A DNA stretch of 64,000 nt. Source: Streptomyces indicus (lineage in GTDB: Bacteria; Actinomycetota; Actinomycetes; Streptomycetales; Streptomycetaceae). Positions 1 to 9,300 of this stretch are shown here, one piece after another (position 1 is the stretch's first letter; each line of letters starts with the position of its first letter). The stretch spans positions 1 through 64,000 of the forward strand of contig NZ_FNFF01000021.1 in the NCBI RefSeq assembly GCF_900100315.1, written 5' to 3'. A model generated the notes under the pieces. That model worked only from the letters and a program-made list of their open reading frames with translations. It made no database searches and was not told the origin of the DNA. Position numbers and translations under genes: made by a program.

Positions 1-45
1 GAAGACGGGACGGGCCTTGGCCGTCTGGCGAGTGGATTGCTCCAT
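1..45 (-). CDS. 5' end of an unidentified gene, cut by the window edge
   Basis: Reading the minus strand from the ATG at 45 gives MEQSTRQTAKARPVF before the window ends. It is divergent from the MarR gene, with a palindromic operator between the two starts, an arrangement usual for a MarR regulator and its target (often an exporter or oxidoreductase). Fifteen residues are too few to name the product. Confidence 0.35.
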   Translation of the reverse strand, partial: MEQSTRQTAKARPVF

Positions 46-105
46 GGCTCCGTCTCCTCTGCGGGCGGCGCGAGGCGCTACCCTGATATGCGGAGGTACT
101 ACATA

Positions 106-120
106 GTGAAGTCACTTCAC
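106..120. promoter_or_regulatory. Perfect palindrome, candidate MarR operator
   Basis: The sequence gtgaagt-c-acttcac is a perfect 7-1-7 palindrome that ends 3 bp before the chosen MarR start and lies between two divergent starts. MarR dimers bind inverted repeats of this size, so autoregulation plus control of the divergent gene is the natural inference. Confidence 0.6.
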
Positions 121-123
121 GAT

Positions 124-579
124 ATGCCGGAGCGACCCGGTCCCGCCAGAGCTTCGCTCGACCGGCTCTTCGAGCTGACCGAGGTGCTGGGCGCACTGAT
201 GCAGCGCGGCATGGCCGATCGCGGGCTGACCCTCGCGCGTGCCGGCGTGCTGTGGGCCCTGTTCCACGACGGTCCGATGACCCAGCGCGCCCTGGCCGCC
301 GCGCGCGGCGTCACGCCCCGCAACGTCACCGGCCTCCTGGACGCCCTGCAGGAGGAGGGCCTCGTCGCTCGCGAGGCGCACCCGACCGACCGCCGCGCGA
401 CGCTGGTCTCCCTCACTCCAAAGGGCCGCGAGTTCACCGCCGGCCTACGCGGGGGGCGCGACGAACTGGCCGCCCTGCTGTTCGCGGACCTCCCCCCGGA
501 GCGGCTCGACACCTTCGCCGCAACGCTGGTGCTGGCCATCGAGCGACTCAAGGACGTCGATCCCACCGCTCACGCGTAA
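124..579 (+). CDS. MarR-family transcriptional regulator
   Basis: This 151-residue protein has the size and layout of a MarR winged-helix repressor. A dimerisation helix (LDRLFELTEVLGALMQRG) is followed by a helix-turn-helix around residues 55-80 (MTQRALAAARGVTPRNVTGLLDAL), and the wing contains the family motif HPTDRRATLVSLTPKG. A C-terminal helix completes the dimer interface. Starts at 37 and 88 are open in frame, but the ATG at 124 begins where homology to the family begins. A perfect palindrome lies just upstream at 106-120, suggesting autorepression. The ligand and targets cannot be read from sequence; the divergent gene leaving the window to the left is the obvious target. Confidence 0.85.
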   Translation: MPERPGPARASLDRLFELTEVLGALMQRGMADRGLTLARAGVLWALFHDGPMTQRALAAARGVTPRNVTGLLDALQEEGLVAREAHPTDRRATLVSLTPKGREFTAGLRGGRDELAALLFADLPPERLDTFAATLVLAIERLKDVDPTAHA

Positions 580-627
580 CGTCCCCGCGAAGCGCTCCCG
601 CTTCCGGGCGCGCTCCCAAGGTTGGGC

Positions 628-777
628 ATGCAATCTCAACACTTCAACTGGCTGGTCCTGTCGATCCCGCTGAACAAGGCCCTGTTCCAGGGCGCCGACA
701 AGGCAGGCACATCGCAGGAGTTGTCGCGCTAGGCGGACGAGGCCGTCCGCGTTTTCCTGGCCGCGTACAGCCGCTAG
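628..777 (+). pseudogene. C-terminal remnant of a TetR/AcrR regulator with an internal stop
   Basis: Frame 628-777 reads a stretch (NWLVLSIPLNKALFQGAD) followed, after a TAG at 730-732, by ADEAVRVFLAAYSR and a TAG stop at 775-777. This matches the last roughly 50 residues of TetR/AcrR proteins, where a tyrosine codon is expected at the position of the internal TAG (TAC to TAG). The DNA-binding N-terminal half is missing. The remnant abuts an integrase remnant, so a deletion or recombination junction lies here. Confidence 0.6.
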
Positions 778-778
778 A

Positions 779-1012
779 CGCTGGGGGGAGTGGAACGAAC
801 TCGCGCGGGAGGCCGGCATCCGGGCGTCGCGCACCCACGATGCCCGGCACGCGGCGGCGACCCTCATGCACGAGCGGGGAATGGACATCCGCGTCGTGCA
901 GCAGATCCTCCGGCACTCCTCCCTCGCCGTCCCGAAGCGTTACGCGCACGCGACGCGGAAGCTCGCGAAGGATGCCGCGCACCGGGTCGAAAACGCCCTC
1001 TGGGGACCGTAA
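779..1012 (+). pseudogene. C-terminal remnant of a tyrosine recombinase (phage/ICE integrase)
   Basis: About 77 codons ending at TAA 1010-1012 encode the catalytic C-terminus of a tyrosine recombinase. The segment THDARHAAATLMHERGMD carries the H-x-x-R box, VVQQILRHSS is the box that usually reads LGH, and KRYAHATRKLAK supplies the tyrosine nucleophile. The N-terminal DNA-binding domains and the first catalytic arginine are absent, and the open frame runs directly out of the TetR remnant. It points at an attachment-site-like copy of the bldA 3' end 90 bp downstream, the usual int-att arrangement. Inferred to be a dead integrase from an earlier insertion at bldA. Confidence 0.75.
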
Positions 1013-1150
1013 CGGCAACTGAGAGTGCTACTGAACTGGGCCTGAAGGGCCGTTCCTGGGATCGACACGGGGGCGGCCCTCCCCCTTTCCGTAGACGAGA
1101 AAGGTGCCCGGAACCGGACTCGAACCGGTACGCCCCCGAGGGGCAGCGAG
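1001..1150. repeat. Left copy of a 150-bp direct repeat ending in 51 bp of the bldA 3' half (att-like)
   Basis: Positions 1001-1150 align with 10229-10378. Both begin with the integrase-tail codons (L-W-G-P-stop), share a region with the string cacgggggcggccctcccc, and end in an identical 51-bp core, 1100-1150 here and 10328-10378 at bldA. The core is the 3' half of the tRNA from the 3' strand of the anticodon stem to the acceptor end. Beyond 1150 the tRNA similarity stops, so this copy is not a functional tRNA. This is the expected footprint of site-specific integration into a tRNA 3' end. Confidence 0.85.
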
Positions 1151-1223
1151 ATTCAAGCCAGCTGGAGCGTGATCCTGTTCGATTCGCCGGGGTTCGCGAC
1201 CTCGAAGTCCGTCCTTGCCGTCC

Positions 1224-1406
1224 TTACCAGGAGGGCCCTCGGGGCGTCTGCGGGTCTTCAGGGCCGCCCGGGGTGCCCGGGTCGCCCTTCTCGCCCTTGA
1301 AGAGGGTCTTGTACTTGGCCGTCTTCTTCGTCAGGAGGGCGTCGAGGTAGCGCTCGAGGTTGTTCTCGAGGCACTCCTCACAGTCCGGGGAGCTCGGTGA
1401 AACCAC
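1224..1406 (-). CDS. Possible small protein with a collagen-like stretch; doubtful
   Basis: An open frame of 60 codons starts MVSPSSPDCEECLENNLER and ends with a Gly-x-y-rich tail (GEKGDPGTPGGP). The gap 1151-1556 holds no better candidate. The C-x-x-C pair and the G-x-y run look non-random, but there is no clear ribosome-binding site and high-GC DNA yields such frames by chance. It may be a gene fragment left by the element. Confidence 0.2.
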   Translation of the reverse strand: MVSPSSPDCEECLENNLERYLDALLTKKTAKYKTLFKGEKGDPGTPGGPEDPQTPRGPSW

Positions 1407-1556
1407 CCATCAGTGAGCCGATGAGCCAAGAGGAGTCACCAAAGAGAGGCATTAGGTGGACCGAGGCGTATATGACGGGTCGTCAGCGGTCACATAGGTC
1501 TGCGACCTCCGCCACCTCCGGCGGCAGACCAGCCCTACGTCGAACGAAGGCACCTC

Positions 1557-2123
1557 ATGCACAGAAGCACTCTGGCGGCCCCGCTCGCCGCACTCGTCAC
1601 CGCGGGCGCGGCCCTGACGCTGGTGTCCGGCGCCCCCGCGGCCGCCGAGCCCAAGCCCGAACCCAAGCCCAAGACCAAGACGGTCGAGAAGATCGAGTGC
1701 ACCCGGATGGACAACTGCCAGGCCCGCACCGCGGCCGTCCTGGTGAACCGGCACTTCCTGGTGAGCACCGATGCCAAGGGCAGCAAGTACATCTACACCT
1801 GCCGCAAGGGCGAGGAGCAGGGCTGCAACTCCCTGCTCTCGGCCCTGGACGTCATCGGCAAGTTCCGCTTCACGAAGGGCAAGAACGAGCACTACTGGTG
1901 CCTGCCCACCGATACCTGCCGCGCCCGGTACGTGGCCGCCGCCACCAACCGCAACATCCTGGTCTCCGTGGCCAAGCGCAAGGGCAAGGACGGCAAGATG
2001 CACAACGCCTGGGAGATGCGCTGCAAGGAGGGCCGCGAGGACTCCTGCAACCGCACCATGCGGGCCATGGGCTGGCTGTCCCAGTTCCGCTTCGAGGTTC
2101 CGGTCCGCTCCAAGGTGAGCTGA
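1557..2123 (+). CDS. Small secreted protein with a duplicated four-cysteine unit
   Basis: This 188-residue protein begins with a Sec signal peptide (MHRSTLAAPLAALVTAG, cleavage probably after about residue 30, APAAA). A Pro/Lys/Glu linker (30-43) follows. The mature part is two homologous units of about 60-66 residues. Cysteines at 48, 54, 82, 90 recur at 115, 121, 156, 164, so each unit has Cx5C then Cx7C, and each ends in a similar motif (IGKFRF; LSQFRF). The mature protein is strongly basic, with many Lys and Arg. I do not recognise the family. Even, paired cysteines in an exported protein suggest disulfides. A terminator follows at 2139-2166. It lies inside the putative bldA-integrated element. 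Confidence 0.8.
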   Translation: MHRSTLAAPLAALVTAGAALTLVSGAPAAAEPKPEPKPKTKTVEKIECTRMDNCQARTAAVLVNRHFLVSTDAKGSKYIYTCRKGEEQGCNSLLSALDVIGKFRFTKGKNEHYWCLPTDTCRARYVAAATNRNILVSVAKRKGKDGKMHNAWEMRCKEGREDSCNRTMRAMGWLSQFRFEVPVRSKVS

Positions 2124-2138
2124 GCGAAGCAGTCGGAC

Positions 2139-2166
2139 GGCCCGCCCCCGGGTCCGGGGGCGGGCC
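2139..2166. terminator. Bidirectional hairpin between convergent genes
   Basis: An 11-bp perfect G/C stem (ggcccgccccc / gggggcgggcc, loop 2150-2155) lies between the stop of the secreted protein (2123) and the stop of the convergent PgsC-like gene (2193). It probably terminates both. Confidence 0.7.
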
Positions 2167-2192
2167 GCGGCGTGTTCGGCCTCGGCGGCCGC

Positions 2193-2672
2193 TCAAGCTC
2201 TCGGCAGCATCCCGAGCAGCCCGCCGACCATGATCACGCCGTACACGCAGAACGTGACCACGCCCGTCGTCAGCAGCGTGGCCCTGGGCGGCTGCCGGAT
2301 GAGCTGGTACGCGATCAGGCCGGGAACGATGTAGCCGAGAGTCTGGTCGGCGAAGAACATCGGGTACTGCTGCTGCATCAGGACGTACACCGTGGTCTGG
2401 AGCACCACCCCGCACAGCACGACGGCCGCGAACAGCCGCTTGCCGTACAGGATCGCGAGCTGCTGGAGCACCCGGGAGCTCACGTACGTCAGAGCGGTGA
2501 CACCGGCGACCATCAGGGCGAGGCGCAGATCCTTGTCCATCGCGAGGGCGAGCCAGCCCGGCGTGATCATGCCGCCGGGGGACAGGTTGGTCACCAGGTA
2601 GCAGACGAGGGACAGCAGGAGCCCCACCGCGATACCCACGGCGGCCGCTTCGGGGGCGAGAACTACAGGCAT
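2193..2672 (-). CDS. pgsC: PgsC/CapC-like poly-gamma-glutamate biosynthesis membrane protein
   Basis: This 159-residue hydrophobic protein (MPVVLAPEAAAVGIAVGLLL...) has about four to five membrane segments and the PgsC/CapC size. It keeps family features such as LSPGGMITPGWLAL near residue 30-45 and ILYGKRLFAA around residue 75. PgsC forms the membrane part of the poly-gamma-glutamate synthase with PgsB, whose gene lies 82 bp upstream on the same strand. The ATG at 2672 has an AGGAG about 8 bp before it; the longer frame upstream is non-homologous. PgsA, the export/anchoring partner, is not in this window, so polymer production is an inference. Confidence 0.8.
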   Translation of the reverse strand: MPVVLAPEAAAVGIAVGLLLSLVCYLVTNLSPGGMITPGWLALAMDKDLRLALMVAGVTALTYVSSRVLQQLAILYGKRLFAAVVLCGVVLQTTVYVLMQQQYPMFFADQTLGYIVPGLIAYQLIRQPPRATLLTTGVVTFCVYGVIMVGGLLGMLPRA

Positions 2673-2754
2673 GGTGCGGGTCTCCTGGGAACCTGCCGGG
2701 GTCGGTCCGGGGATCGGGGCGCCTCGATGTCGTCGAACGGGGCCCTCGGCGGCG

Positions 2755-3978
2755 TCACACGGGATCCTCGGCGGCGTCGGCCGGGTCCTTGTCGCGGGGC
2801 AGCCGGTCGAGTCGTTCGAGGAGCAGCTCACCCTGGCCGTGGATGTTGCCGATCGCGACCAGCGACACCGGGGCGCCGGCCTCGTCCACACGGGCGATCA
2901 GCTCGTCGAGGATCTCGTCGGGATGGCGTGCGCTGCCGCCCAGATCGACCACTTCGCCTCCGTACGCGGCCGGGATGCCGCTGCGGGCGCTCTTGGTGGG
3001 ATGGCCGATCAGGTAGACGGTGTCGGGTGCGATGTCCGGGACGATGCGGCCCATCTGCACATTGCGTTCGACGCGGTCGGGGCGGCAGTTGATCAGGACG
3101 TGCAGCGGACGCCGGATCGCGCCGGCGCCGAGCAGCTGCTCGATGTTCATGAGGGTGGACGCCGGGTCGTTGGCGGCGAAGACGTTGGCGAAGCGGAGTG
3201 AAGTGCCCTCGGGAGTACGGAAGTTGAGCACCGTCAGAACGCCTGGGTCCGGCGGTGCCGCGTACATGCCGCGCAGCGCGGCCTCCCGGTCCACGCCAAG
3301 CAGTCCGGCGACTTCGAGGGCGATGGCGACGTTCTCCTTGAAGGTGTACCAGTGGAACCCGCCCAGCTCCTCGTCGGTCACGGACTCGGGGTCCGCGACG
3401 ACGAGCCGGCAGCCGCGGGCCGCCGCTTCCGCGCGCAGGATGGGCAGCCGCTCACGCTCGGCGGTCACGCAGACCCCGCCGACCGGCATGGACCGGCTGA
3501 GTGAGCGGGCCACGTCGTCGAGGGTGGGGCCCATCTCGGCGAGATGGTCCTCGCGTACGTTGCAGAGCACCCCGATGTCGGAGCGGATCAGCTTCTCCTG
3601 GTTGATCTCCTGGAGGTCCGGCATCACCGCCATGCACTCCACCACCAGGGCGTCCGGCGCGTAGGCGGCGGCCCGCCGCACGATGCCGACCTGCTCGATG
3701 ATGTTGGCGATCCCGAACTTGCGGTAGACCGGCTCCTCGGTGGCGTCGGGGTGGATGAAGCGGGCGGCGCTCCCGGTGGTCTTGGCGACCGTGACGAGCC
3801 CGCCGCCGCGCAGTGCGCCCGCGCACAGACGGGTGATGGAGCTCTTGCCGCGGATCCCGTTGACGAGGACGCGGTGCGGCACCCGCTCCAGGTTTGCGAA
3901 GTGCCGCCGCTGTTCGACGATGCCGCCGGCGGCGAGAGCGAGCGCGGAGAGCAGCAGGATCCAGTAGAGGAAGCTCAC
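2755..3978 (-). CDS. pgsB: PgsB/CapB-like poly-gamma-glutamate synthase subunit
   Basis: This 407-residue Mur-ligase-like ATP-dependent amide ligase has a short N-terminal membrane segment (FLYWILLLSALALAAGGI), a P-loop region at about residues 40-52 (VNGIRGKSSITRL), then GSAARFIHPD and the long conserved stretch around AVMPDLQEINQEKL and CNVREDHLAEMG typical of PgsB/CapB. PgsB activates and joins glutamates through gamma-carboxyl amide bonds on the cytoplasmic face of the membrane. The GTG start at 3978 overlaps the stop of the upstream receptor gene (GTGA), so the two are translationally coupled. Length matches the family (about 390-400). Confidence 0.85.
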   Translation of the reverse strand: MSFLYWILLLSALALAAGGIVEQRRHFANLERVPHRVLVNGIRGKSSITRLCAGALRGGGLVTVAKTTGSAARFIHPDATEEPVYRKFGIANIIEQVGIVRRAAAYAPDALVVECMAVMPDLQEINQEKLIRSDIGVLCNVREDHLAEMGPTLDDVARSLSRSMPVGGVCVTAERERLPILRAEAAARGCRLVVADPESVTDEELGGFHWYTFKENVAIALEVAGLLGVDREAALRGMYAAPPDPGVLTVLNFRTPEGTSLRFANVFAANDPASTLMNIEQLLGAGAIRRPLHVLINCRPDRVERNVQMGRIVPDIAPDTVYLIGHPTKSARSGIPAAYGGEVVDLGGSARHPDEILDELIARVDEAGAPVSLVAIGNIHGQGELLLERLDRLPRDKDPADAAEDPV

Positions 3979-6104
3979 CCGTCCTCCTGCCTGCTCAAGT
4001 CGTGCCCGCTCCGGTCGACCGGTTGCTCCGCTGCGAGCCGACGACGGATGAGATCCAGGTTGCGCATGATCGTTCCCACTTCGTCGGCGTGCCGCGGGTA
4101 CAGGACGGTGCGCCGGTCCCCACCCGCAAGGGCCACCGCCGCCCGCGCCGCCTCGCGCAGCGGCCGCAGCACCACCAGATGCAGCCAGCCCATGCACAGC
4201 AGGACGGCGGCCAGCGCGAGCAACCCGGCCACCACACACCGGCGTTCGGTCTCGTACGAGGGCAGCGCCGACCAGGAAAGCGGCTTCTCGGTGACCACGC
4301 GCCAGCCGAGGCGGGCCACGGGGCCGGGGCCGGTGAGCGGTGCGTCGGCCGTGAACGCCGGCGCGTCGGCCCCGCGCAGCAGATCGCCGAGCGAGCTGTC
4401 GGTGGACCACTCGGTGAGTGTGCCGACCACGCCCTGGCCGGGCAGTGAGGCGAACGCCGTGAACCCGCGGTTGCCGCCGATGACCTTGGACCGGGCGTCG
4501 ACCAGCCAGGCCCGCCCGATCCCGGGGTGGTCCAACGGCGCGCTGAGCAGCTCCGGTTCGAGCTCACCGACCAGCATGGCGCCGTTCCCGAGCGGTGCGA
4601 GCGCGGCGACCAAGGGCTCTTTGCCGGAGTGGTTGAGCTGCACCGTCGTAGGTTCGGCGAGCGAGGCGAGCAGCGGTCGCCAGTCGTACGCGGTAGGGGA
4701 GTCGCCCGCCGTGGCTAGTACAGCGCCCGTGGGGTCGAGCAGGTACAGCGCACGCCAGCGCTGTCCGTCCGCCGCGGCCTGCTCCAGGAGTGCGGACGCC
4801 TGCGCCGCATCCCGCCGTACGGCCGGCGCCAGGGAGGACAGGTCGGCTGCCGCCTCGAGGACAAGCCGGCGCAGTCGGTCGGCGGTGGCCTGGGTGCGAT
4901 AGCCCTGGTCGCGGCCCAGCAGTGTGCGGGCCGCCTGCTCGCGAACCCGGTCCTGGGCGTCCGCGTGGTTGAGCAGCGGAAGGGTCAGCGCCCAGCCCGC
5001 GACCAGGGCCGTGCACAGCAGTGCCGTGGCTCGCACGCTGCCGAGCCCCTTACATGCCGGGGCGGCGGCAGCACGCGGAAGAATCGGTTCGCCTGAACGG
5101 AGCTCGGCCCGCAGGGACTCCAGCGCCTCCCCGATCCGCAGCGGTTCGCCCCACCCGCGGACCCGTACCGCTTGCGAGGTCTCTCCGCGGGCGAGGCGTC
5201 CGGACTCCTCGCCCAGGCGCAGCAGCGGCTGCTGCACCCTGCGACGCAGCAGCCAGGTGGTGAGCGCGGTGATGGCGAGCAGGGCGGCCGCGGCGGCCAG
5301 CGCAAGGCGCGCGTCGCCGCGTGCGGCGGTGCCGCGCGGCACGGACACGGCCGTCGTCAGGGTCAGCCCGAAGCCCTCTACGGTCTCGTCGCCTGCCACG
5401 GGAGCGCTGCCGAGGGCGAGTTGGCGATCCGGTCCGTCCGTCACGACGGGCGTCCGCCGGGCGCCGGCGGACGCCCGCAGCGCGGGATCGGATGCCCGTT
5501 CACCGGCTGCGGCGAGCACCTGACCCGCGGGGTCGGTGACGAGGGTGGTGCGCCCCGCCGCGTCCGGCGGCATCCGGAGAGCCCCAGAGGCGAGCAACAA
5601 CAGCGGTCGCTTGCCCGGAGGTTGGAAGGTGGCGTGGGTGACGAGGCGCGTCTGCCCGTCGGGCAGACGGGCCAGGGCAGCCGAGGGGGTCGCGGGCAGC
5701 GGGCCCGTCGCGGGGATCGCCTCGCCGGTGGCGGCGAGCGTCCGCCCGGTGGCCGGGTCACGCAGCGCCAGACCACGCCATTTCTGATACGAGCCGCTGA
5801 TGGCCGCGACCATCTCCCGAGGGGGCAGAGCGCCGAACATCCTTGTGGCGTGCGGGAGATCGCGTACCTGCTGGCGGAGTGCCGAACCGACCGTACCGGC
5901 CCCGTCCTCGGCGATGAACTGCTGCGCGTCGAGCACGGCCTGGGACACCGGGGTGTCGTCCGCGCGGCCGACGGTCACGGCGGTGAAGACGCAGACGCCG
6001 AGCAGCAGCGCCGACAGAAGGACGAGGGGCGGCCGCGCGCCACCGAGCAGCGGTACATCCGCACGACGGCCCAGAACACGTCTGCGCTCCGGGGTCTGGG
6101 CCAT
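3975..6104 (-). CDS. Membrane protein with two Cache-like/HAMP modules and no output domain
   Basis: The roughly 709-residue protein is an internal duplication. TM1 (about 26-46) precedes an extracytoplasmic domain to about 270, TM2 (LALAAAAALLAITALTTWLL), and a HAMP-like segment (RRRVQQPLLRLGEESGRLARGE). Then TM3 (about 365-385), a second extracytoplasmic domain, TM4 (VVAGLLALAAVLLCMGWLHL) and a second HAMP-like segment ending GTIMRNLDLIRRRLAAEQ. Sensor motifs recur (LALRDPATGRTLAATG; LYLLDPTGAVLATAG). No kinase, cyclase or methyl-accepting domain follows. Its stop overlaps the pgsB start, so it probably senses an extracytoplasmic signal for, or is part of, the PGA-like system; that is inference. 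The ATG at 6104 is preferred; 6143 is an alternative. Its large size and coupling to pgsB are unusual. Confidence 0.75.
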   Translation of the reverse strand: MAQTPERRRVLGRRADVPLLGGARPPLVLLSALLLGVCVFTAVTVGRADDTPVSQAVLDAQQFIAEDGAGTVGSALRQQVRDLPHATRMFGALPPREMVAAISGSYQKWRGLALRDPATGRTLAATGEAIPATGPLPATPSAALARLPDGQTRLVTHATFQPPGKRPLLLLASGALRMPPDAAGRTTLVTDPAGQVLAAAGERASDPALRASAGARRTPVVTDGPDRQLALGSAPVAGDETVEGFGLTLTTAVSVPRGTAARGDARLALAAAAALLAITALTTWLLRRRVQQPLLRLGEESGRLARGETSQAVRVRGWGEPLRIGEALESLRAELRSGEPILPRAAAAPACKGLGSVRATALLCTALVAGWALTLPLLNHADAQDRVREQAARTLLGRDQGYRTQATADRLRRLVLEAAADLSSLAPAVRRDAAQASALLEQAAADGQRWRALYLLDPTGAVLATAGDSPTAYDWRPLLASLAEPTTVQLNHSGKEPLVAALAPLGNGAMLVGELEPELLSAPLDHPGIGRAWLVDARSKVIGGNRGFTAFASLPGQGVVGTLTEWSTDSSLGDLLRGADAPAFTADAPLTGPGPVARLGWRVVTEKPLSWSALPSYETERRCVVAGLLALAAVLLCMGWLHLVVLRPLREAARAAVALAGGDRRTVLYPRHADEVGTIMRNLDLIRRRLAAEQPVDRSGHDLSRQEDG

Positions 6105-6334
6105 GGCTCCTGATTTCCGCACCGTCGTTGCGGCCAGAATCATGACCCACGCCCGCTGCGTTCATACGGACCTAATATGGCGTGTTCCGAATTGCAGGAA
6201 AGTTCGTCTAGTTGCCGCAGCGTACCGACAGACGAGTGAAACGGCCTACAGTCCGTCAAAAGTTATGAGCGATTTGATTTTGCCGATCTTTGTCATCGAT
6301 TAGAAGGGGAGGGCCAGCAAGGAGAGGGAAGATC
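6105..6334. promoter_or_regulatory. Divergent promoter region between the receptor/pgsBC operon and the LAXTG protein
   Basis: This 230-bp intergenic stretch is distinctly richer in A/T than its surroundings (for example cctaatatggcgtgttccga and gttatgagcgatttgatttt). It must hold promoters for both divergent units. I see no clear consensus boxes or strong inverted repeat. Shared control of the two units is plausible but not shown. Confidence 0.5.
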
Positions 6335-9300
6335 ATGCATTGGCGGAAACGGCGTCCACTTCGGATCGCCTTGGCGGCAGGGTTCCTCACTGCTTCCGGG
6401 GCCTCGATCACCGGGCCGGCCGCTGCGGCCGCGGCACCCACCATCAATATCGCCGTGAGCGTGGCCAAGGACGGCAACGGCAATTTCACGAGTACGGACG
6501 GTCCGGGCCTCGACTCGGGTGCGAACAACGGGATCGTGCGGACCCACAGCACCGTGCAGTACAAGGTGGACGTCAATGTGAAGGGGGGTACCGCCAAGAA
6601 CGAGACCTTCACGCTCGACGCCCCCGCGGGCACCGAATGGCGGCAGCTTCCCACGATCTGCACCGGTCCCGGCTCGAAGATCGACGGAAAGCAGCTGATC
6701 TGCAACCTGGGCGATCTCACGAATGCCTCCCGCAGCGTTCCCGTACTCCTTCATGTGACGGGCGAAGCCAAGAATGGCGACACTCTTCCGCTCTCCGCCA
6801 CGGTCAGTTCCGACAATGCACCGGGAAAGACGGTGCACGCCAAGCCCGTCACCGTGTCCGCGGCTCCGAAGTTCGACCTGAGCAAACAGGGTGGCAGCCT
6901 CACCCGCAATCAGGCGGAAGGCCCGAACGGTGAGCCCGGGATGGTCTACCAGTTCCCGATCCTGGTCGAGACAAAATCCCAGGCCGATCCGGCGCATTCT
7001 CCCAAGCTGGGCTCCGAGGCACTGAGTTCACCGGTTTCGTTCACGGACGACATCTCGCAGATCCTGGACGGCAAGGCCTCGGCGGGCGCCCGGCTCTACG
7101 ACTGGGGTCCGATGGCGGCCTGCGGCCCCTTCCCGGCGAGCCGGCCCGGCAGCCAGCCCGCGGGCCGCGACGGTGGCGCGGCAGGCGTTACCGAGTCCGG
7201 CACCTTCGCCTGTACGCAGCCGGCCCCCGGCCAGAACATCGGCGTCACCATCACCGGCGCCGACACCACCGCGGACCACGTGCCGACCCGGGCCACCAAC
7301 GGCCGCGCGCTGCGCGCGAACTCCTCGTACGTGATCTCCGGCTACATCCGGATCTGGATCCCGCAGGACGAGATCAACGCGGCGGCCGAAGGCAAGCCCG
7401 GCGGCGTCGTCGACATCAAGAACACCTACTCCGGCTTCGACCCCAGGAGCGTCTCCGGCCTCAGCAACTACGGTTCCGGCACCGAGCCGACGGGCAACAA
7501 CAGCGCCGTCACCAATGTCGTGATCAACGGCCGGCTGCTCCTGAACAAGCAGTACGAGGACATGGAGGGCGGCCCGGGCGGCACCGCCACGGACTACAAG
7601 ACCGGCGACGGCTTCGTCACCCCGGACGAGACCTTCCGCAGCCGGATCCGGATCACCAACTCCGGCGTGACGCCCTACGATCCGGTCATGGCGTGCGACA
7701 CCTTCGACAACGAGGTGCAGACCCTCAGCCCGGACGCGAACGGCGTCTACGCCTTCTCCCGCAACACCGGAAACCCCGTCAAGATCGAGTACGCCGCCGC
7801 CGACTGGGGCAGCCCGCGGGACATCCAGCAGGCCGACTGCAACGACGCCGACGGCCCTTGGTTCGACGATCCCACGAAGGTGCCCGGCGGCATCGCGGCC
7901 GTGGGCAAGGTCCGCTTCACCGGCACGCTCCCCGGCAGCCGGCAGGGCTACTACTACACGAACCTCAAGGTCGCCGACGGCGTCGAGGACGGCGCACGGC
8001 TGCGTAACTTCGGTGAGGCGAAGGCCCGTCAGCTGTGGGTCCACGACACCGGTGACCCGGACGAGGCACTGGGCCGCGCGGCCGACCGCCTCACGGTCAC
8101 CTCGGTCCTGACCAGGGTGAAGAAGCGGGTCGTCGAGCCCGGCCAGACGGCCGAGACCGCCGTCGACCGGCCGAGCTTCCTGATCACCGCGGGGCGCACC
8201 GCGACCTACGCCCTCTACCCGAGCCTGACCTCCAAGGCCAACGGCACCGGCACCCACGACGTGACAGTCGTCGACACCCTGCCCAAGCACATCCAGTACG
8301 CGGGAGACGCCTCCGTCGAGCCGCAGAGCGTGCGGCCCAACCCGGACGGGACCACCACGGTCACCTGGGTCCTGAAGGACCGTAAGGTCAACGAGCCCAT
8401 CGACCCGATCACGTTCACCGTGCGGGCCAGCTCCACGGCCCCCGAGACCACGGCCGTGAACGAGGTCGTGACCTCCACGCCCGCGGACAAGAGCCCGGAG
8501 GAGCAGCGCAAGTCGACCTCCGCGCTGCGTATCGCGCACGGTGCGGCGCTCGCGGTGGAGAAGGAGGCCCCGGTCCCCGTGGAGAAGGTGGGCGACGACC
8601 TCCATTACAACCTGACGATCGCGAACCACAGCCCGCGCCCGCTGCGCAATCTCGACATCATCGACGCCCTGCCGTACAACAGCGACGCTCGCAAACCCGC
8701 GAGCGATTTCCACGGCACCGTCGGCCTGGCCAAGGCTCCGGGCCCGCTCGGCGACGGCACCGTCTATTACACCCTCGCGGACCCGGCGGACATCGACCTC
8801 GACCCGGCGGACCCCACCAACTCCACTGGTGGGGCGACCCGTTGGTGCACGCAGGCCGAGCTCGGCACCACGGGCTGCCCGAAGGACCTGTCCAAGGTCA
8901 CCGGCTTCCGTATCAAGTGGCCCGGACCGCTGGCGCCGAACGAGACCCACTCGTACGACCTGCTCCTCGCCACTAAGGGTGCGGTGCACGACGACGTCTA
9001 CACCAACCGCATCGGCGCCCGCGCCGACGGTCTCGCGCTGCCGGTGCAGTCGGGGGACGCGACGGTCAGGGTGGTCGACAACGCACCGCCGCAGCCGCCG
9101 GTCCCGGTCACGATCCCGGTGCCGCCGCAGGACCCCGACGACCCGTCGCAGGATCCGGAGGACCCGCCGGCCAAGCCCGAGCCCCCGGCCAAGCCGAAGC
9201 CCCCGGCCGACCCGCCGGCCAAGCCGAAGCCCCCGGTCGTGCCTCCGGCCGACCCCGACGAGCCTCCGGCCCCCGGTGACCCGTCCCTGGCGGACACTGG

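Noticed and set aside
1100-1150. Second tRNA-Leu gene
   Set aside because: Only the 3' half of bldA is present; the acceptor 5' strand, D arm and anticodon are missing, so it is an attachment-site remnant.
1215-1400. Plus-strand open frame opposite the collagen-like small ORF
   Set aside because: Its residues (many Leu/Glu/Val from shifted codons) show no family features and no ribosome-binding site; it is a shadow of compositionally biased DNA.
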